From Thiodiazotropha sp050291245 (GTDB taxonomy: Bacteria > Pseudomonadota > Gammaproteobacteria > Chromatiales > Chromatiaceae): 64,000 nt of DNA. The notes under the pieces are model-generated. The model had not been told where the DNA came from. It saw only the letters and a list, made by a program, of their open reading frames with translations, and searched no databases. Location: positions 1 through 64,000 of the forward strand of contig JBNKJP010000048.1 of the NCBI GenBank assembly GCA_050291245.1. The letters are read 5' to 3'. The position numbers and the translations under genes are program-made. Below, piece by piece: positions 26,750 through 35,659 of the stretch (position 1 is the stretch's first letter; each line of letters opens with the position of its first letter).

Positions 26750-29014
26750 CTAAAGAATTAAATGTGAATCAGCATCTCTCGAATAGGATATGATAGAACA
26801 TTGGCGCGATTGTCTCTGCTTGCGCATCTCCAGCAATAAATTATATTCAATATAGTCCGAGTGATCTTCCCATTCCATTACAATGCCTTCATTGTAATCA
26901 ATATACGGGAGGACTATCTCGGCGTTCATGGAGTGAACACGCCGCGCTATTCCCTCTATCCCTTCGGTTGTTTGATGCAACAAAGACGCTCGTGGCCTGA
27001 TGATAGCAGCCTGTAGATATTTTAGCGCTCTGAATCCACTATCCGCATAAGGGAAGTGACTAAGTGAAATCCCTATACCCAACGCCCTCAGTTCAGCAAA
27101 GAAGCTGGATGCCCGACGCAAATTGGATGCAATTGAGGAGAGTGAGAACTCAAGATAGAGTCCATTCCCAACGATATGCAACTTGCGCAATACCTGCTTG
27201 ATGGAATCGATATAACCACAATCCTGTAAAGCTGAATCAGATTGTCGCAAAATGAATCTCACTGATTTCCCCTGCAAGGTATATTCATATAAATGCTGAA
27301 TGGCGATTTCACAAACCAAAAGATCAAACTCTGCAGCAGAGCCACAAAGTGCTGCTTGGCGATAAAGATCAACAGGCTCGTTCAATCCTATGCAGTGAGG
27401 CACTAACTCAATTGTTTCGATACCAGAAGCCCATCGACTTACACATTCGTAACTGTTTTCCGCCAACGCGGGCGGGTTGGAATCCAGACTCCGCAAAAAC
27501 CCCGCTTTATCCCAGTCAACACCATCCTTCACCCGTCTTACGCTTGAACGCTGAGGCCGCCCATACACCTTAATCCTGTACAGGTTGCGCTTGCATGCAT
27601 CTCCCGCAGCCCTCATCCCTTGGTCAAGCAACGCCTCCAGACTCCCCACCCCATCGACGAGCATTTTCACATCGATACCGTAGTCAGTCTGGCCATGAGT
27701 TTGTTGATTTATCCTATAGCGCATGATTTCAGACACCAGATCAACAATACGCGATACTTCACGGTTACTGGCGCGACAGATCAGAATTGCCACCTGTCCA
27801 CACCCAAGCCTGGCCAGACAATCCCTGGACTGAAGTATCGGCCTCAATCCTTCCGCCAAACTCAATACCTCGCGCTCCGCACGCTCAGAGTCCTGGTGAA
27901 TTTGCCCCCCCATTCGGTGATCCAAAGCGATTGCAATCAACCCATGCGCCCAGCCACCATCCTTTATGTCATCCGACACTTGTTCCAGTCTGGATAACAT
28001 CGCGCGTTTATCAGGCAGCGACACCGCATGATCGTGCTGACTTATCACGCCAGCGTTTGATATAGCTCGCGCTCTTTCGATACGACAGATAATGCTCTGG
28101 CCGAGATACTGTGATTGTTTTGAGGCGACGAGAAAGTCATCCGCACCTGCCTGAAGACAGGAGAGCCTTGTCTCCTGATCGTCCTTGTCGGAAAGAATGA
28201 CAATCGGAATGGCATGTGACTCCTCCCGCTCACGAATCAGCTTCGTCAACACCATCGGGTGTACCTGCATCATATGCCGATCCGACAAGAGAATTCCATC
28301 TGGCCTAAAGCTCCATATTGCGTCGATTACCGAGAGGGGATCCTGCAGGAACTTTGTTTCAAATACAGCCAGAGGAAGCGACTCCGCCATCACTTTCGCA
28401 CTAGCCATTTCTCCCTCAATAACCAGCAATCTGTAGACATGCGCTGTTTTTGGCCAAAGACTCTCTTCGACTGTTTTGATGAGACTATTTGTGTCAATCG
28501 GCTCAACGAACAGCTTACTCGCACCCAGACTGATCGCCTGAAGATGGAGCTTAGTGCCACAGTACTCAGAAATGACATAAAGAACCGGCTTGTCCCCATG
28601 TTGCATGGAAAGCCACTGAGAAAGGAAACCGAGTTCCGGCATAAACACGGCGTCGACGAGCATTACTTTTGGAGCGGACGCCAGAATATCACCCAGCGCG
28701 GTCAGATCCTTGAATACCCGAAAACGCCACGGCCGCTTCGACACGGCCGCTTCGATCTCCTCCCAACTCTTGTGCGCTCCGCTCAGCAGCACCAGCTGAA
28801 GGCGCCCTGGGTCAGAGGGATCAACACCGCTTCTTTTTTTTATATCGGATTCCTGGAGCCGGCCCTCTTCATCGCCGCGATATTGATGTCTCTGCGCGCC
28901 AAAACCCCAACTGTCAACTACTGTTTGCGCCGACACGCGGCTTTGTGTGATTAGCGATCTCTTCGGTTGTCTGACTTCATGGCCATCATTTCCAGAATCC
29001 TTTCCGATCTTCAT
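26750..29014 (-). CDS. Receiver-type protein with degenerate GGDEF and EAL-like domains
   Basis: 754-residue cytoplasmic protein from the ATG at 29014 (MKIGKDSGN, GGAG upstream). After a variable leader come two CheY-like alpha/beta domains: one with LASAPKVMLVDAVFMPELGF and one with WSFRPDGILLSDRHMMQVHP, VILSDKDDQETRLSCLQAGA. A GGDEF-like region has RLGCGQVAIL in place of R-x-GGDEF, so it should not make c-di-GMP. An EAL-like barrel retains LGIGISLSHF and LQAAIIRPRASLL but lacks the E-x-L and D-D-F-G metal ligands, so it should not cleave it. It may be a c-di-GMP binder or protein scaffold. Lower G+C than neighbours is noticeable. No kinase gene is adjacent. Confidence 0.75.
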   Translation of the reverse strand: MKIGKDSGNDGHEVRQPKRSLITQSRVSAQTVVDSWGFGAQRHQYRGDEEGRLQESDIKKRSGVDPSDPGRLQLVLLSGAHKSWEEIEAAVSKRPWRFRVFKDLTALGDILASAPKVMLVDAVFMPELGFLSQWLSMQHGDKPVLYVISEYCGTKLHLQAISLGASKLFVEPIDTNSLIKTVEESLWPKTAHVYRLLVIEGEMASAKVMAESLPLAVFETKFLQDPLSVIDAIWSFRPDGILLSDRHMMQVHPMVLTKLIREREESHAIPIVILSDKDDQETRLSCLQAGADDFLVASKQSQYLGQSIICRIERARAISNAGVISQHDHAVSLPDKRAMLSRLEQVSDDIKDGGWAHGLIAIALDHRMGGQIHQDSERAEREVLSLAEGLRPILQSRDCLARLGCGQVAILICRASNREVSRIVDLVSEIMRYRINQQTHGQTDYGIDVKMLVDGVGSLEALLDQGMRAAGDACKRNLYRIKVYGRPQRSSVRRVKDGVDWDKAGFLRSLDSNPPALAENSYECVSRWASGIETIELVPHCIGLNEPVDLYRQAALCGSAAEFDLLVCEIAIQHLYEYTLQGKSVRFILRQSDSALQDCGYIDSIKQVLRKLHIVGNGLYLEFSLSSIASNLRRASSFFAELRALGIGISLSHFPYADSGFRALKYLQAAIIRPRASLLHQTTEGIEGIARRVHSMNAEIVLPYIDYNEGIVMEWEDHSDYIEYNLLLEMRKQRQSRQCSIISYSRDADSHLIL

Positions 29015-29415
29015 GCCTCTCCACCTTTCCCTGGCTGTCCGATTGCAACCGCTTGCACATCTCCGTATGCAAAGCGGCACTCATTAACCCGGCCATCAAG
29101 CAGAACGTGGCCTTTGGGTGCGCCATAATCAAAGGCATGCGTGAAGCCCTGATCACGGGATCCCAGGTTACCTGGTTAACAAAATAGAGCGTGATTATCG
29201 AATTTGACATACAACGCCCGCTCACTTCCTCGGCGGCAATATTCCGTCTCGTTATTCACTCCCTGTTGGCACATATTTGTTATCAAAATGGACCACATTA
29301 GTCCAATCAATTCTTCCTAATTTTCTCTATTCAGGGCGTTTCTATCTCCGATGATGAAATTCGCCCCGGATCAATGCACAAATCGGCAACACATATGCCC
29401 TTCATCCGATAAGGC
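29015..29415. other. Intergenic stretch, nothing recognised
   Basis: 401 bases between two minus-strand genes. The one longer frame (28986-29225, minus) mostly covers non-conserved sequence and has no ribosome site. Promoters for the GGDEF/EAL-like gene are probably here. Confidence 0.5.
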
Positions 29416-30138
29416 TCAGTCCACCTCTTCCCCGCTGTAGTAGCGAAAGCGCTCGGCGTTCGGCACACCGAGAATCTTGGCCAGCCAGGGAGGACGTACG
29501 CCGCACATCATCCCCCGCAATTCGGCGAGAACCTCCGTCGCCTGTCCGCCGTCACTCTTCTTCATGGGATAGATGTCGGCACGGATGATCTTGGCGGCGG
29601 CCGGTCCACCCACCGAGACGACATAGAGCAGGTGGCAGTCCTTGATCAGCCCGACGCGGAAGGCGTTGCGATCCTCGGCGAAATCAGCTTCCAGAGCAGA
29701 ACGCACTCCGATCAATCGTGCCTCATCGGCCGAGACCTGATAAACCAGATAGCGCAAGCAGGAACCGAAATGCCCGTCGAGATTGGTCATGCTATTGGAG
29801 GCCAGGGCCACGCGAATCGAGCCGGGCATGTCGCCCTCTTCATAGGCCTCCGACACGGGCAGGTTGTCATCTTCGGTCGTCTCACCCCAAAGCACCCGCA
29901 CCGCCAGCTTGATCGGCTCCAGCCCGCTGCGCCCCCCAAAGTCCTCGCCATCCTCCTCGCCATCCAGGCTGCCGATGCCGGTCTTCAGGTCGGTGACAGT
30001 GATGCGCGAGAGCTTCTCCAGGTCGAGCGGAGAGCCAAGGCGTTCGTCGAGTATGCCGATCAGGGTGCTCAAATCCACATCGGGCAGAGTACGGGCAGCC
30101 AGGGCAATGCGCAGAGCTGTGTCGCGATCGATGTTCAT
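29416..30138 (-). CDS. NafY/NifX-type nitrogenase cofactor-binding protein
   Basis: 240 residues from the ATG at 30138 (GGGAG eight bases upstream; an in-frame TTG at 30168 is less likely). Residues ~1-85 form a helical domain (LRIALAARTLPDVDLSTLIG) like the N-terminal half of NafY; residues ~105-225 are a NifX/NifB-C-type dinitrogenase iron-molybdenum cofactor-binding domain (RVALASNSMTNLDGHFGSCL, LIKDCHLLYVVSVGGPAAAK). The GHFGSC signature with His and Cys is a usual ligand site. Such proteins carry FeMo-cofactor or its precursor and stabilise apo-dinitrogenase. It follows glutaredoxin and BolA genes with about 22 bases between, so a Fe-S/cofactor-handling operon is indicated. No nif structural genes are in the window. 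Confidence 0.85.
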   Translation of the reverse strand: MNIDRDTALRIALAARTLPDVDLSTLIGILDERLGSPLDLEKLSRITVTDLKTGIGSLDGEEDGEDFGGRSGLEPIKLAVRVLWGETTEDDNLPVSEAYEEGDMPGSIRVALASNSMTNLDGHFGSCLRYLVYQVSADEARLIGVRSALEADFAEDRNAFRVGLIKDCHLLYVVSVGGPAAAKIIRADIYPMKKSDGGQATEVLAELRGMMCGVRPPWLAKILGVPNAERFRYYSGEEVD

Positions 30139-30160
30139 AGCGCTACTCCCATTGCATGCG

Positions 30161-30418
30161 TCATCCAATCTGAATCAGGGCCGTCTGGCTTGCCTGTTCG
30201 TCCGGTGTATTGGCCTTGACGGAGAGGGCATGCAGAGCGCCGCTGCGGATTTCATCTTTGAACAGCCCCAGAATGGGCTTTTGTCGTTGCAGGGTATTCT
30301 GACCGGTAAAAGCCTCGGTGATCACCTGGATCTCGAAGCTGCAATCCTTGCCGGCCACAGCCACAACGGCATCCGGATAGCGTGTGCGCACCCGCAGTAC
30401 GATCTCATCCCCGGTCAT
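30161..30418 (-). CDS. BolA-family protein
   Basis: 85-residue BolA-type protein: MTGDEIVLRVRTRYPDAVVA, a central beta pair and VKANTPDEQASQ at the end. BolA proteins bind [2Fe-2S] together with monothiol glutaredoxins and act in iron-sulfur trafficking or gene control. Its ATG overlaps the stop of the upstream glutaredoxin gene (ATGA at 30415-30418), the expected partner. A conserved cysteine is present in KDCSFEIQV. The usual C-terminal H-A-L-S-V histidine is seen (ALHALSVKA), so the cluster ligand is preserved. Confidence 0.88.
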   Translation of the reverse strand: MTGDEIVLRVRTRYPDAVVAVAGKDCSFEIQVITEAFTGQNTLQRQKPILGLFKDEIRSGALHALSVKANTPDEQASQTALIQIG

Positions 30419-30747
30419 GCTACGCTCACCGTGGCGGCGCTGGCCTCAGCCAGTATCGGCTGGAGTTCACCGGCTGACAGCATGGCTTCGACGATATCGC
30501 TGCCGCCGATGATCTCACCCTGGATGAACAGCTGCGGAAAGGTGGGGAAATCAGACACCTCCGGCAGCGCCTCCATGATCGGGGGATTGGCCAGCACATC
30601 CACATAGGCGAAACTGAAACCGCTCGCTTTGAGCAGACCAGCGGCCTTGGCGGAAAAGCCGCAGCGTGGTTCATCCGGGGTGCCCTTCATGTAGAGGATG
30701 ACCGGGTTGGTCTGCAGTTGTAAGCGAATTTTATCTGTGGTTTTCAT
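30415..30747 (-). CDS. grxD: Monothiol glutaredoxin (Grx4/GrxD type)
   Basis: 110-residue monothiol glutaredoxin. The CGFS active site lies in DEPRCGFSAKAAGLLKA, with further marks VILYMKGTPDEP and DFPTFPQLFIQGEIIGGSDI (glutathione site and G-G-x-D-I). The ATG at 30747 matches family starts (MKTTDKIRLQL); a frame to 30840 adds unrelated residues. It forms an ATGA overlap with BolA and precedes the NafY-like gene, so it probably supplies or transfers [2Fe-2S] clusters within this operon. Grx5-type genes are known inside some nif clusters (for example in Azotobacter). A second chromosomal housekeeping copy may exist elsewhere. Confidence 0.92.
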   Translation of the reverse strand: MKTTDKIRLQLQTNPVILYMKGTPDEPRCGFSAKAAGLLKASGFSFAYVDVLANPPIMEALPEVSDFPTFPQLFIQGEIIGGSDIVEAMLSAGELQPILAEASAATVSVA

Positions 30748-30988
30748 TGGTTTTCGTTCCCATGGAAAAGAGGTGCGCGCCGCTACGCACCAGGGTTTGA
30801 GGAGTAGCGCTTTGCCCGCTCCCTTGCGCTGTTTAGGCATGCGGACTCGATGGCAAGGTGATGCGCCACTTGAAGTCGCGAGGGCGAAGCATCGACTTTA
30901 ATAAGGAGATATGACACGGGGTAATCCACGCAACTATCAACACAATACAACCTGCAAACTCCCTGCCAAATCCGACTTTGGCGCTAAG

Positions 30989-31150
30989 TTATTGCTTTGG
31001 ATAGGAAATGGTCAAAATGATGTGACGAGACGATCTGTCTTGAATCCAACACTCCACAGGAATTCTGGTCGCACTGGTGACAATGGATCGGATGATGATG
31101 TCCCGGATCCACAGGCCGCGGATCTCTTCGGTCTTGATTACTTTGTCCAT
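30989..31150 (-). CDS. Possible 53-residue small protein
   Basis: A clean small frame: ATG at 31148-31150, stop TAA, with GGAG four bases upstream. It begins MDKVIKTEEIRGLWIRDI and contains one cysteine. Composition (alternating I/V with K/R) is protein-like, but the family is unknown and length is at the limit where frames arise by chance. It sits in the 590-base gap between the glutaredoxin and FG-GAP genes; the rest of that gap holds no clear gene. Confidence 0.3.
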   Translation of the reverse strand: MDKVIKTEEIRGLWIRDIIIRSIVTSATRIPVECWIQDRSSRHIILTISYPKQ

Positions 31151-31337
31151 TTTCTCCGCCCGCAGTTTGGCTGCCGCACCACATCTCCGGTGTACGCGGG
31201 AATGACGAAACCGTGAGCATCGCCTTAAGTAGGTGCCATTCGGTATCGTGGAGAAATTCTAACGTTGGCCGGATACTTATATCTGGGATACTATCAAAAT
31301 CATTAATTATCTATTACGTGTTGAAAGGGAAATTTTG

Positions 31338-33332
31338 ATGAAACGGAACTTTGGTAAGCTGTCATTACTAGGGATGGTATTCTCAGTCCAGCTCTTAACC
31401 GGCTGTGGCAGTGATGACAATACGTCGGATCACTCGATCGGGGGGGCTGTATCCGGTCTTACCGGAGAGGGTCTGGTACTTCAGAACAATGGAGGCGACG
31501 ATCTCTCCATCACATCGAATGGCCGCTTTACCTTTAGTACCCGATTAGAACGCGGTTCCAGCTATACGATCACGATAGCCACACAACCTACCGGTCAGAC
31601 CTGTTCCGTGAGCAATGGCAGCGGAACCCTGGAGGATCACGATGTCACTGATGTCCTGATCAACTGCCCGTTTCTGACCCCAACCCTGAACATTTCCGTG
31701 GGTGGTATCAGACGACTCCACTTCAGTTGGAACGATGTGGGGGCCGATCACTACAAATTGATGAGCAATCCGGACGGGAATTCCGGTTTCAGTCAGGTAG
31801 GGCGGAATATCACCGCCACTGAGGTGGATGCAGAGATTGCCCTTCATCTCACTGATTGGGTAAATGCAAACTATATGCTTCAGGCCTGTAATGGGATGGA
31901 TGAATGTATCGATTCGGAGCCACAATATATCAGTTCACTGATGCTTGAATTGATTGGTTACCTCAAGCCCGATCCTGCTACCGGGTACAATGACTATCGA
32001 ATCTTTGGTTATGGTGTCTACCAGTACGGTTTCAGTGTTGCCCTTTCCGGGGATGGAACAACCCTGGCTGTCGGGGGGCCAGGCGACAAATCACTGACCA
32101 CTGGAATCGATACCGATCCTGACGCATCGGGTTATCGGGCGGGTGCCGTTTATGTGTATGTACACGATGACGATAGTTGGCGTCTTCAGTCCTATATCAA
32201 GGCGTCCAATACGGATAGCGGTGATAATTTCGGGCACAATCTGACCCTTTCCGAAGATGGCAACAGACTGGCCGTGGGAGCCGTGCATGAGGCATCAGGG
32301 GCAACGGGCGTCAATGGTGATGAGACGGATAACTCCGTCGAATCGGCCGGGGCTGTTTATGTCTTTGAACGGAATAACGCCACTTGGCGCCAACAGGCTT
32401 ACATCAAATCCTCCGCCCCTGCGCCGGACGAACACTTTGGCTATAGTCTGTCAATTTCCGGAGACGGAAATACCCTCGCGGTCAACGCAGGGAAAAAGGT
32501 CTATCTATTCCAATATAACGGGACAAACTGGTCGCAACAGACGAAACTCGAGCCTCCGGGCGACGTTAAATCAGTGAGCAGTAAGCTCTCCAGTGACGGA
32601 CTGACTCTCGCAATAGGCGTATCTGAAGACGAAACCGTCTATATGTACAAAATGTACAATCTCAACAACGGTACTTGGATTCAACGGGATGTGGTAAAGG
32701 CATCCAATGGCGAACAATCCGATGGATTCGGTGTCGGCCTTGCCCTTTCCGCAACGGGAGATACCCTCGTCGTGGGTGCATACAGCGAGTCCTCGTCCGC
32801 ATCAGGTGTCAATGGAGATATGACGGATAATAGTGCGAGCAAAGCCGGTGCTGTCTATGTGTTCGAGCGCGATGTAAATACTTGGGTTCAGAGTACCTAC
32901 CTCAAAGCATCCAATACCGACGCGTATGATTATTTTGGTATGCGGGTGGCGCTTTCCGCAGATGGAAACCACTTGGCTGTGGGGGCCCTGGGGGAGGATT
33001 CACTGGCACGTGGCATCAATGGTGATCAGATGGATAATACCACTGAGGATTTAGGCTCCGCGGGTGCCGTGTATGTGTTCAACCGGGATTCTACGGGATG
33101 GTCTCAGCTAGCCTATGTCAAGGCGGCGAATACCGATACTGGATACAACTATGTATACACCTCAGCCTGTGGTACCGAGCCCTGTTGGGCAAACGCGGAC
33201 TTCAGCCGTAGTTTAGGAATATCGAACGATGGTTCTCTGCTTGTAGTGGGGGCTGATGAAGAAGACTCGGGAGATCCTGACAATCAGGAGGATGACTCTG
33301 CGCAGATGAGTGGCGCGGTTTATATCTATTAA
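31338..33332 (+). CDS. Lipoprotein with FG-GAP (beta-propeller) repeats
   Basis: 664-residue predicted lipoprotein. Signal II peptide MKRNFGKLSLLGMVFSVQLL ends in TGC-GSD. An Ig-like region is followed by about seven FG-GAP units, each with phrases such as FSVALSGDGTTLAVGGPGD, GAVYVYVHDDDSW and FGVGLALSATGDTLVVGAYS, the pattern of integrin-alpha-like seven-blade propellers with Ca-binding loops. A GAVYVF strand recurs. The ATG at 31338 has AAGGGAA upstream. Possible surface adhesion or scaffold; it stands alone. Confidence 0.85.
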   Translation: MKRNFGKLSLLGMVFSVQLLTGCGSDDNTSDHSIGGAVSGLTGEGLVLQNNGGDDLSITSNGRFTFSTRLERGSSYTITIATQPTGQTCSVSNGSGTLEDHDVTDVLINCPFLTPTLNISVGGIRRLHFSWNDVGADHYKLMSNPDGNSGFSQVGRNITATEVDAEIALHLTDWVNANYMLQACNGMDECIDSEPQYISSLMLELIGYLKPDPATGYNDYRIFGYGVYQYGFSVALSGDGTTLAVGGPGDKSLTTGIDTDPDASGYRAGAVYVYVHDDDSWRLQSYIKASNTDSGDNFGHNLTLSEDGNRLAVGAVHEASGATGVNGDETDNSVESAGAVYVFERNNATWRQQAYIKSSAPAPDEHFGYSLSISGDGNTLAVNAGKKVYLFQYNGTNWSQQTKLEPPGDVKSVSSKLSSDGLTLAIGVSEDETVYMYKMYNLNNGTWIQRDVVKASNGEQSDGFGVGLALSATGDTLVVGAYSESSSASGVNGDMTDNSASKAGAVYVFERDVNTWVQSTYLKASNTDAYDYFGMRVALSADGNHLAVGALGEDSLARGINGDQMDNTTEDLGSAGAVYVFNRDSTGWSQLAYVKAANTDTGYNYVYTSACGTEPCWANADFSRSLGISNDGSLLVVGADEEDSGDPDNQEDDSAQMSGAVYIY

Positions 33333-33441
33333 CCCGGGCGAGACTCTTTTAAGCGGTTGTCAAAAGACTTTAACGCGATCCTGTTATGCTTTGATGCCAT
33401 CCATGAAGTTATCATCATCGCCGTCAACAGGAGGATCTCCC

Positions 33442-33621
33442 ATGACAATCGACTGGGAATCACTGGGCCGGGAAGATCAAATTAAACTGCGCGAGGCCTA
33501 CGGTCACTATCTCGATACCCTGCCGCCGACCTGCTCTCTGGATATGAAGATTGCCCGTTTCAAGGAGTGGCTGGGTCGTCAGGGGATTCGCTTCGAGATG
33601 GAAGATCCAGTCCGAAACTGA
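33442..33621 (+). CDS. Small conserved-looking protein, 59 residues
   Basis: MTIDWESLGREDQIKLREAY begins 59 residues preceded by AGGAGG seven bases before the ATG, a very strong ribosome site. Helical, charged, with PPTCSLDMKIARFKEWLGRQ. The 3' end overlaps the end of the convergent histidine kinase gene by about 60 bases. Function unknown. Confidence 0.6.
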   Translation: MTIDWESLGREDQIKLREAYGHYLDTLPPTCSLDMKIARFKEWLGRQGIRFEMEDPVRN

Positions 33622-35650
33622 CGCCCCCTTGGGTGTTTTCAGCCCAGGCCCGCCCCTGGTGGAACTCCGCGATCAGGCGCACCAGATAGAGTCCAAGCCC
33701 CAGGTGCGGGCCTTGCTGCCCCGGACCGCGCTGGGATTTCATGCTCATGAAGATCTGTCCCGGTTCCTCCAGGTCGAGGGATGATCCCTGGTTTTTCACA
33801 CTCAGCCGGGCCCAGCCCGATGCGTTGTGGCCGACCTCAATCACGATGGGAGTTTCCGGGCGGTGAAAGTCCACCGCGTTACTCACCAGTTTGTCCATCG
33901 CCTGACAGATCAGATCGGGGGCGATGCGGACGATCACCGCGCTATCGGGTACCCGGGCCACGAACCGGGCCTGTGGCTGGCTGTCCTGGTAGCCCTGACA
34001 GAGTGATACCACCAGGGGCCCCAAGTCGGTCTCCACCCGCTCGGCATCCTGAAATGCCTGTTCCAGACGGGTGGCCTCCCGCAGACGCCTGAGTATCAGG
34101 TTGAGTCGCTGGGTGCCCTCCAGCGCCCGGGATACGTAGGGATCTTCAGCTGCGCTCTGGCCGCTCCGGGCGAGTTGAAGGTTCTCCAGGGAGGACTGGA
34201 TCATTGACAGGGGAGTGCGGAACTCATGGGCGATGCGAGACGCCATGGACTCCAGGTAGCGGGTATAAGCCTGGGTGCGCTTGAGCACCGCCCCAAGACT
34301 TTCGTCCAGACGTCCGAGTTCGTCCCGATGGGTCGAGGCTTGGGGTTCACCCAGAATACGCCCGTCCGGAGAGACCAGTCGCTGGTATTTGTCGCTCAGC
34401 CGGGTGATGCGCCGGGCCAGCAGTGACGCCAGCCACAACAGACTGCCACCGGTGACCAGGAACAGCCCCAGGCTCAGCCCGATCAGGTCTTCGCTTGCAT
34501 CCTGTTGCAGCAGCAGGATCTCCCGGGTGCTCTGCTCCACCACTACCACACCTTGTATCCGACCTTCGGTACGGACCGGAAAGGCGCTGGAGAGCAGGAC
34601 CAGAGACGAGTTCGGGGACGTATAACGGTAGGCGCCGCCCTGACCATCAAGGGCCTGCCGGATCTCCGGACCATCCAGTTCTCCTCGGCGCTCACGTTCG
34701 GTGAAAGGGGGACGCCCCGGTTCGGAGAACAGCAACTCCAGCAGACCGCGCCACAGATTGTCGGCACGATCGTCGCGGGTGAGCACGCGCCCCTGGCGTC
34801 CGATTACCTGGCGCTGTCGATTGAGCAGGGTGTAGCGGTAGTTCCCATGTTCGAGACCGGACAGGTAGCTGTTCGCCTGCTGGCTGGGCAGGGCGAGGTA
34901 GGCGAGATTTGCGTTCTTTCGCCAGCCGGAAGTGGATGCGATGCCCTGGGGGGGCTGGCCCGCTGCATTCACATCGATCACGGCCAGGGAGAGGCGCCCC
35001 CGGGTGAGAGCCCAGGGTATCTGCAGTTCCACCCGGTAGCCCCGATCTGATTCCTGCCACTCACCGCGAAGCCCGACGGGTGTCGGTTGGTGTGTATTGC
35101 TCTGCACAGCGACCCAGCCGGGTGCCGGGGTGCCGAGGATGAATTGCCGGGTCTGTCCGCTATCGCCGGGAACGGCCAAAATCAGATGATCCCCTTGGCT
35201 GAGTGAACGATCGGAGCGGGGATAGACAATGTGTCGGTCACGGACCTCGATCAGGAGATAGAGCATGTTGCCGTAGCGACCGGCCAGCCAATCGAATCCG
35301 ACCGCTTCACTGGGATTGCTGCGGGCGTTGAAACGGCGTGCCAGGGCATTCAGGGCCTGCCACTCCTCGGGATAACCGTCGATATCCGGTGGCGCGCCTA
35401 TTGGGTGTACGTAGAGGCTCGGCCGGCTGGTCGTGATATCCGGGGGATTGAGCGCGAACCAGTCGAAATCGAGATTGCTCAACATGTCCGAAACGATTTC
35501 CGCCCGGTTCAGCAACAGTCTCTCCTGGGACTGTTTCAGGGTATTCTCCATCTGCTTCAGATATTGGTAGCCCGCCCAGGGAATGAGCAGCAGAGTCAGT
35601 GCTACTAGCAGGAGCTTGAAGCGCAGCGAATGACGGAAACGGGGTGCCAC
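33560..35650 (-). CDS. pdsS: Proteobacterial dedicated sortase system histidine kinase
   Basis: 696-residue sensor kinase. A short TM (residues ~12-28) and a long periplasmic domain precede a second TM (LGLFLVTGGSLLWLASLLA), HAMP-like linker, HisKA H-box RIAHEFRTPLSMIQSS (His near 475) and HATPase with DKLVSNAVDF and LGLGLYLVRLIAEFHQGRA. The layout with a long carbohydrate-binding-like sensor domain matches the TIGR03785 type dedicated to class GN sortases. It lies 9 bases after pdsR. It should phosphorylate PdsR in response to an envelope signal. Family assignment is from memory of the domain layout. Confidence 0.82.
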   Translation of the reverse strand: MAPRFRHSLRFKLLLVALTLLLIPWAGYQYLKQMENTLKQSQERLLLNRAEIVSDMLSNLDFDWFALNPPDITTSRPSLYVHPIGAPPDIDGYPEEWQALNALARRFNARSNPSEAVGFDWLAGRYGNMLYLLIEVRDRHIVYPRSDRSLSQGDHLILAVPGDSGQTRQFILGTPAPGWVAVQSNTHQPTPVGLRGEWQESDRGYRVELQIPWALTRGRLSLAVIDVNAAGQPPQGIASTSGWRKNANLAYLALPSQQANSYLSGLEHGNYRYTLLNRQRQVIGRQGRVLTRDDRADNLWRGLLELLFSEPGRPPFTERERRGELDGPEIRQALDGQGGAYRYTSPNSSLVLLSSAFPVRTEGRIQGVVVVEQSTREILLLQQDASEDLIGLSLGLFLVTGGSLLWLASLLARRITRLSDKYQRLVSPDGRILGEPQASTHRDELGRLDESLGAVLKRTQAYTRYLESMASRIAHEFRTPLSMIQSSLENLQLARSGQSAAEDPYVSRALEGTQRLNLILRRLREATRLEQAFQDAERVETDLGPLVVSLCQGYQDSQPQARFVARVPDSAVIVRIAPDLICQAMDKLVSNAVDFHRPETPIVIEVGHNASGWARLSVKNQGSSLDLEEPGQIFMSMKSQRGPGQQGPHLGLGLYLVRLIAEFHQGRAWAENTQGGVSFGLDLPSRSESPDDPATP

Positions 35651-35659
35651 GGGCCGGGT

